Origin: Nitzschia sp. pyKryTriq1
Lineage: Eukaryota > Bacillariophyta > Bacillariophyceae > Bacillariales > Bacillariaceae
Assembly (NCBI GenBank): GCA_956465555.1
Contig: OY101129.1
Coordinates: 992,001-1,056,000, forward strand
Direction: 5' to 3'
DNA: 64,000 nucleotides
Shown: positions 59,645 through 64,000 of the stretch, piece by piece
How the letters are laid out: every line of letters starts with the position of its first letter
How positions within the stretch are numbered: position 1 is the first letter of the stretch
The notes under the pieces: model-generated
What the model was told of the DNA's origin: nothing
The model's database searches: none
The model's input: only the letters and a program-made list of their open reading frames with translations
Program-made: the position numbers and the translations under genes

Positions 59645-61634
59645 TCATTTTTCTGGTTCCTCATCTGGATCGATTTTTAGTGTCGACCAGTAGGATATCA
59701 AACCGATAAGTCCAAGTACTACGTAAATGACCCAACCTCCAAGTTCCGCCGGAATCACGCCCGACGTCATGGAGAATGCCACCAACAAGCCTGCGACGAT
59801 GGGTCCCAGGCCCCGTCCGATACTCGTTCCCAAGCTCGAAAGGCCATTCATAGCGGCCCGTTGCGACGAATCGACCGTCCGATTGGCCCCAATCACACTG
59901 GCACCGAGATAGACACTGTTGCAAATCATGAGACCTCCCGAGATAAACGCCAAATACAGCACTTGCGCCCAACCTTTCAGGAACAAACCGAAGGGCATGA
60001 GCACGGCGGGTACCGTCCCCCAAAAGGCTCCGAACCGAAGCGCATGGACAAGTCCGAATATTCTCATGGCTTGTGTAAAGATGAAATATTGACCGATACA
60101 AAACATCAATCCCGACAGTGTTCCGACCAAACCGATTGTTTTCTCTTCCAGTCCCAGTCCACCCGAGTGGGACATGGCAAAAAGGGGAAGAGCCTCGGTC
60201 TGACAAACACTGGCAAAGGCCGTGATCCAATAAGATAGTAGATACACGCGAGTATCAGGATTACCAAAAATGGCCGCCATGGAGTTTTCGGCGTTCGCTG
60301 GTACCGGTGTCGGCTTTTCCGTGCCGGATGTCTCATCCGACGACGGCGACTGAGGGTTGAGCGGAGTCCGTTCACTGAGAATGGTTTCCATCTTTTCCAC
60401 TTCCTTGGCTGCACGCTCAATGTCATGATGGACTTGAAGAACGCTAGAGCGTCGACGAGAGGCTGCCGATGGTCGATGGAGGGCGGATGAAAAAGAAGCA
60501 CGAGACTCTCCCGTGGCCACGAGTGCCGCGGCCGCAAACTCTTCATTGTCGTCCAAAATCTTCATGTCTTCTTCCCACTCGTCATCAGAAGAAGTAGAAG
60601 CGATCGTCGAGGTATCAGTGGTACTGAACGTCGTGGATTGTACCTCTGAAAAGTCAATACCCCTCTTCAAGCCACAAAGCCCCAATATATGCATTCCCAA
60701 GTTTGCAAAGTATTCTAGAAGATCACCTCCTACATGGGTCAATGGACGTCGCTTTTCGGCAGGCAAAGTCTCCTCGACGGACGCACTAATCGCAAAGATT
60801 GCCCATATGGACAGGAAGAATGCGATGATATTAGGAGGTAAAAAGGGATATTTCGTCAAGAGGTCATCAAATCGCCCGTTGAGAATGTTGGCATCCGGAT
60901 ATTGTCGCATGGGTTCACTCAACAATCCACCGAGCGAAGGACTCAAAAGCATCGCATAGCCCACCATGCTCATTAAAATACCAACTCCCCTAGACTCTAG
61001 TTCTTTGTCGCCCTTGGCAAGTTCCGATATCGCCGTTCGACATACGATATTCATTCCATTTCCAAGACCTAGAGTAGTATGTAGAGTAATACGTGGTGAG
61101 AAACACGAATCATCTCCAACAAGCAGGCATCGCCGGGCGCGTCTTCAGAGGTCAAGCTTTTTTGTTGTTGTTTTGCGCTATGCATGCTTTCTTACCCATC
61201 AAAAATCGCACCGTAACTGCCATGGCGAACGAACTTGAGCATCCAAAGGCAATCGATCCGACGGCCGAAACGACACAGCTCACAATCAAGACAAACTTTC
61301 GACCGTAAATATCCGCAATCTTTCCCCAAAGATATGCCGAAAAGGCCCTCCCGACCATGAAGGAACTCGAGAGAAACCCGGCCCATACCCCGGCATTTTC
61401 AGAGTCGACTCCGGGAACCAAATGCATAACCATAAATCCACTGTAGGGGAATACGCTAAAGAGCAGATAAAACATGGAAAACATGCCGACACACAGCGCC
61501 ATGGTGCTCGCCATGTGCGAGTGGAGTTTCTCTTGCACCACCTCGACGATGGACGATCGACGGCGGCTCGGGCCGCTACTACTAGAAGTGCTATCGGCGC
61601 TTCCATACGAAGCAACTTTGGAATCTGCAGCCAT
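59645..61634 (-). CDS. Major facilitator superfamily transporter (DHA1/ZIFL-like), spliced
   Basis: Exon 1 is 61634-61196 and exon 2 is 61068-59645, joined at RFLMG/LGNGMNIVCR, giving 620 residues; the intron is 127 bp. MFS motif A is GKIADIYGRKFVL between helices 2 and 3; helix 4 is RFLMGLGNGMN. Helices 5-6 follow (GVGILMSMVGYAMLLSP; NIIAFFLSIWAIFAISA). A cytosolic loop of ~180 residues holds an acidic, Ser-rich sequence and separates the two six-helix halves (second half starting with VYLLSYWITAFASVC). Length and loop fit the drug:H+ antiporter-1/zinc-induced-facilitator-like group, which exports small organic molecules or metal complexes with protons. The substrate is not predictable. A TGACGTCA palindrome is 213 bp upstream of the ATG. 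It is convergent with the STAND ATPase gene. Confidence 0.88.
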
Positions 61635-61846
61635 TGTTCACTTAATGTACTTAATGTGTGCTTGTTGCTGCTGCTGCTGCTATTGTCGTTGCGTTGCTAT
61701 GCAAATGAAAGAAATGCATAATACATCATATCGGTACCGCGGTACTGCGTACTCGTGCAGGATTACCAGGGGGTAATGCCGCAGTACCAGTACTTGTACA
61801 CGATGGGGCCGGGGCGGTTTTACTGCGTGGGTGCAGTGCTCTGTTT

Positions 61847-61854
61847 TGACGTCA
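61847..61854. promoter_or_regulatory. TGACGTCA palindrome (CRE-like)
   Basis: Perfect palindrome 213 bp upstream of the MFS start codon, continuing as TGACGTCACGC. Candidate cyclic-nucleotide- or CO2-responsive element by sequence match only. Confidence 0.4.
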
Positions 61855-62219
61855 CGCTCCGCTACATTTTTCATGAGGTGCCCCAATCTTTAGAGTCCAA
61901 TGGATCGATGCGCTGATTCGCTATGAGAAGAACAAAAAAGAAATGAGATGGTCATGCTGGCTGGATGTGCACGATATTTGAAGAGATTGGAAGTGGTGAG
62001 GACTCGAACGAGTCATCTGGTCCCAAAATGGTCATTTCTACCATCCGTTGGAAATGACCGAAACAGAAGATCAACGAACAGGAGCAGTGACGATGGCACA
62101 CAAATCTTTCGACCATCGAGATCGAGATACTATACATTAGTTGAAAAGCTTGCTCTACGAGTAAGCCAATAGAAATTTTAAGGTAAGCTTTCCGCCCTTG
62201 CATCCAGCGCCTTCGAAAA

Positions 62220-62408
62220 ATGGCCTCGTCCCCTACCAACCCTTGGCTCGACTACGCCGTCTACCTCGACGACGAGCGAGTCCCCGAGCCAGGAGCGGAA
62301 GCAAAATCGCCCGAAGCAATCTGCGAGGAGCTCAAAGAGGCCTCAGGGAGAGAGTGGCTAGGAAAAATGAAGGACTCGACCTACCTCCAAGCGACATGGC
62401 CCAACTAA
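62220..62408 (+). CDS. Possible small ORF or relic, unclassified
   Basis: 62 residues, ATG 62220, starting MASSPTNPWLDYAVYLDDE. It is acidic and hydrophilic and ends ATWPN. The composition is protein-like, with dense Glu/Pro/Ala and no low-complexity run, and unlike the surrounding TAG-rich intergenic DNA. No family is recognised. It may be a small gene, an exon of a spliced gene, or the remains of an inserted element; nothing seen decides between these. Confidence 0.25.
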   Translation: MASSPTNPWLDYAVYLDDERVPEPGAEAKSPEAICEELKEASGREWLGKMKDSTYLQATWPN

Positions 62409-62925
62409 AAGGATTCCTGGACCTAAGCTACGGAAGCAAGAAGAACACGACCAAGAGAGGCGATTGGAGCGAGCTAGGACTGATGCCCAGCTACTCCAAA
62501 CACCAGAGATGAATATGGGCGATCTCTCAGGTCGCTTAGGTCAACCGCGCCCCGGTAACACGGAGCCACGGTCACGCCCAATCAATACTAGCACGTTCTG
62601 ACACACTACAACTGACACACCGTAGAGAAGGGCAGGCGTAAGGGGTTCGAGAACTAGAAACTCCAAAAGGGATTCGGAGCCTCGCGTCGGCGATATGGGC
62701 CGATCGCATTCTCATTCTCGTCATCATCGCATACTTCCATCATCACATTCCTCTGATACCATAGTGAATGGAAAGGTACCGAGGAAGCCTAGCATGGCTG
62801 ATTTACCCTCTAAAAGGTGCTTGCACCCGGTTTCTTTACTAGAAGAGAGTGTTATTGGCAACTATTAGTATCAACTTTCTAATGACCGCCAGCACCTCTA
62901 CTACTAGTATTGTTGTTAGACCCAA

Positions 62926-64000
62926 TCAGCACGAGAGAAGCTCATTCAAAGCTTGGTCGACATCGTTCTTGTGTTTCGTCAAGGCCGCTACTACCTGGGC
63001 TGGATCAAAGTCCATACCCACCAAAGTTGCCACCTTTTCATCGTCCACACAGAACAGGGGTGGACCAGCGTTGCGATTGGGAGGGCCAGCTTGGGGCACT
63101 CCCGGGTAGGGCTGTGAGCCACCGCCAGTGCCGTTTGGACCTGGAGGTGGTGGTACTGGTGCTGCTGCTGGATTGTCCGTCGCCATCCGCTGTGCCATTT
63201 CGGCGTCCGCTTGTTCCTGTCGGCTCTGGTCTAGATGGTCGTAATGATCTAATCGTTCTACCGTCAATCGGGCCGAAACATCTCCGACTTGAAGCTGAAG
63301 TTTCTCGAGCTTGGGAATGACGACATCGTAAAAGCTCTTTCCTTCCGCCAAGTGTTTGGACAGTTGTTCAATTTCATCGAGGGCGTCTTCAATCATGGCA
63401 ATGCACGAATCTGCCGATTGCTGATGGTGGTTGCCGCCGCCGCCGCCAAAACCACCACCATTTTGACGATCTCGAGCTCTCATAAATTCTTCGTTTTCGG
63501 CCAAAATAGTATTGAGCATGTCCGATTGCTTGTCAATATTGGTCTGCATCTCGTAAACGATTCCATCGAAAGCGGCTTGCGCGTACTTGACTGCCTCCTT
63601 GCATTCCTGTTCACTTCCGGAACCCGATCGCTCCTGCAAGATCCCTTGAATATCGTATTTTTTGATTTCCTCCTCTAGAGTACTCAATAAAACATCTCGT
63701 TCTCTCAACAGAGAAGAAAGGTCCGCGAGTAATCGTCTCAGATGAGACGTGTCAATCGACTGTCCTCCCCCTCCACCGCCGGAGCCAGGCAAGAGTCGAT
63801 CGAGTTGGGATTTTTGAAATTGCAGTAGTTTGTACTTCGGGTTGGTATCCAATTGTTCCAATCGCTTCAGCAAGACCGCATCACCTTCTTGTGCCGTCTG
63901 CAGTAGTCGATCGTAGTTGCCCAACGACTGGCGAAAGTCGCGTTGCACCTCTTGGGCGTCGTGTCCTTCAAATCCTCGATTTTCTTGACGAAAGAGACGG
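62926..64000 (-). CDS. ALIX/Bro1-like protein with C-terminal UBA domain (5' part outside window)
   Basis: The frame is open from the right edge of the window (64000) to a TGA at 62926, giving ~358 visible residues. The long helical region (LLQTAQEGDAVLLKRLEQLD, LLADLSSLLRERDVLLSTLEEEI, QTNIDKQSDMLNTILAENEEF, SKHLAEGKSFYDVVIPKLEKL) matches the V domain of ALIX/Bro1 ESCRT-associated proteins, which bind YPxL motifs and ubiquitin. The Pro/Gly-rich link GPNGTGGGSQPYPG resembles the usual proline-rich tail. The C-terminal ~40 residues (DDEKVATLVGMDFDPAQVVA then ALNELLS) fit a UBA ubiquitin-binding domain. The Bro1 domain itself should lie beyond the window, so the family call relies on the V domain. 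Role: endosomal sorting and membrane scission (family knowledge). A UBA at this position is unusual in the animal and fungal proteins I know. Confidence 0.8.
   Translation of the reverse strand, partial: RLFRQENRGFEGHDAQEVQRDFRQSLGNYDRLLQTAQEGDAVLLKRLEQLDTNPKYKLLQFQKSQLDRLLPGSGGGGGGQSIDTSHLRRLLADLSSLLRERDVLLSTLEEEIKKYDIQGILQERSGSGSEQECKEAVKYAQAAFDGIVYEMQTNIDKQSDMLNTILAENEEFMRARDRQNGGGFGGGGGNHHQQSADSCIAMIEDALDEIEQLSKHLAEGKSFYDVVIPKLEKLQLQVGDVSARLTVERLDHYDHLDQSRQEQADAEMAQRMATDNPAAAPVPPPPGPNGTGGGSQPYPGVPQAGPPNRNAGPPLFCVDDEKVATLVGMDFDPAQVVAALTKHKNDVDQALNELLSC

Larger units (their letters stand above)
61635..62925. other. Intergenic with unclassified stretch
   Basis: 1,291 bp. The left 230 bp is upstream of the MFS gene and has the CRE-like palindrome. 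From about 62190 to 62600 the composition changes (more GC, fewer short repeats), with a 62-codon frame at 62220-62408. No terminal repeats, reverse transcriptase, transposase or tRNA could be recognised. Confidence 0.45.

Noticed and set aside
61995-62030. tRNA-like T-loop (ACTCGAA) on the minus strand
   Set aside because: The flanking bases do not form a T-stem; the signal is a simple GACTCG/CGAGTC hairpin.

Overview
The window reads as nuclear DNA of a eukaryotic alga, most likely a pennate diatom (inference). Genes are short and intron-poor. The few introns have GT-AG ends and are 93-193 bp long. Proteins are rich in Gln/Asn/Ser/Thr low complexity. The gene set includes DUF1365, a receptor with a periplasmic-binding-protein-like ectodomain plus kinase and nucleotidyl cyclase, an AAA_16/STAND ATPase and a YchF GTPase with a presequence. 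There are no operons, no bacterial features, no CRISPR array and no clearly intact mobile element.

Layout. 1-8 kb: tail of a coiled-coil protein, a divergent pair of paralogous YWxW-repeat proteins, and a protein with two sulfotransferase-like domains in tandem. 8-16.5 kb: a DUF1365 membrane protein, a membrane RING-H2 protein, an alpha/beta hydrolase and a 2.3 kb gene-poor stretch. 16.5-26 kb: a Lys/Ala/Glu repeat protein with a C-terminal membrane segment, a coiled-coil protein and a 1259-residue disordered protein. 26-36 kb: housekeeping RNA and translation genes (NSUN-type RNA m5C methyltransferase, YchF/OLA1-type ATPase, HBS1-type ribosome-rescue GTPase) and a coiled-coil protein. 36-40 kb: two tandem paralogues of a small WY/RGLE family separated by a 160-bp tandem duplication. 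40-50 kb: a JmjC/cupin-like protein, a mitochondrial-type PDK/BCKDK kinase, a truncated cyclase copy, a LIM-like zinc protein and a membrane-anchored PH-like protein. 51-60 kb: the receptor cyclase and a STAND ATPase with a helical-repeat tail. 60-64 kb: an MFS transporter, an unclassified stretch, and the 3' part of an ALIX/Bro1-like gene ending in a UBA domain.

The strongest leads are: (1) the receptor at 51.2-55.4 kb, whose only intron, if retained, would end translation before the membrane segment and yield a soluble ectodomain; (2) the head-to-head YWxW-repeat protein pair, which I cannot place in a known family; (3) the palindromic octamer TACCGGTA, found by eye about 30 times against roughly one expected; (4) a recent C-terminal copy of the cyclase 10 kb from the receptor. 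Cyclic-nucleotide signalling is a plausible local theme, because perfect TGACGTCA (CRE-like) palindromes lie upstream of the RING and MFS genes. That link is inference.

Where the longest open frame began at TTG or GTG, I chose the first in-frame ATG with a sensible N-terminus. Spliced genes are given as one span with the exon joins in the evidence. Residue positions were counted by hand.
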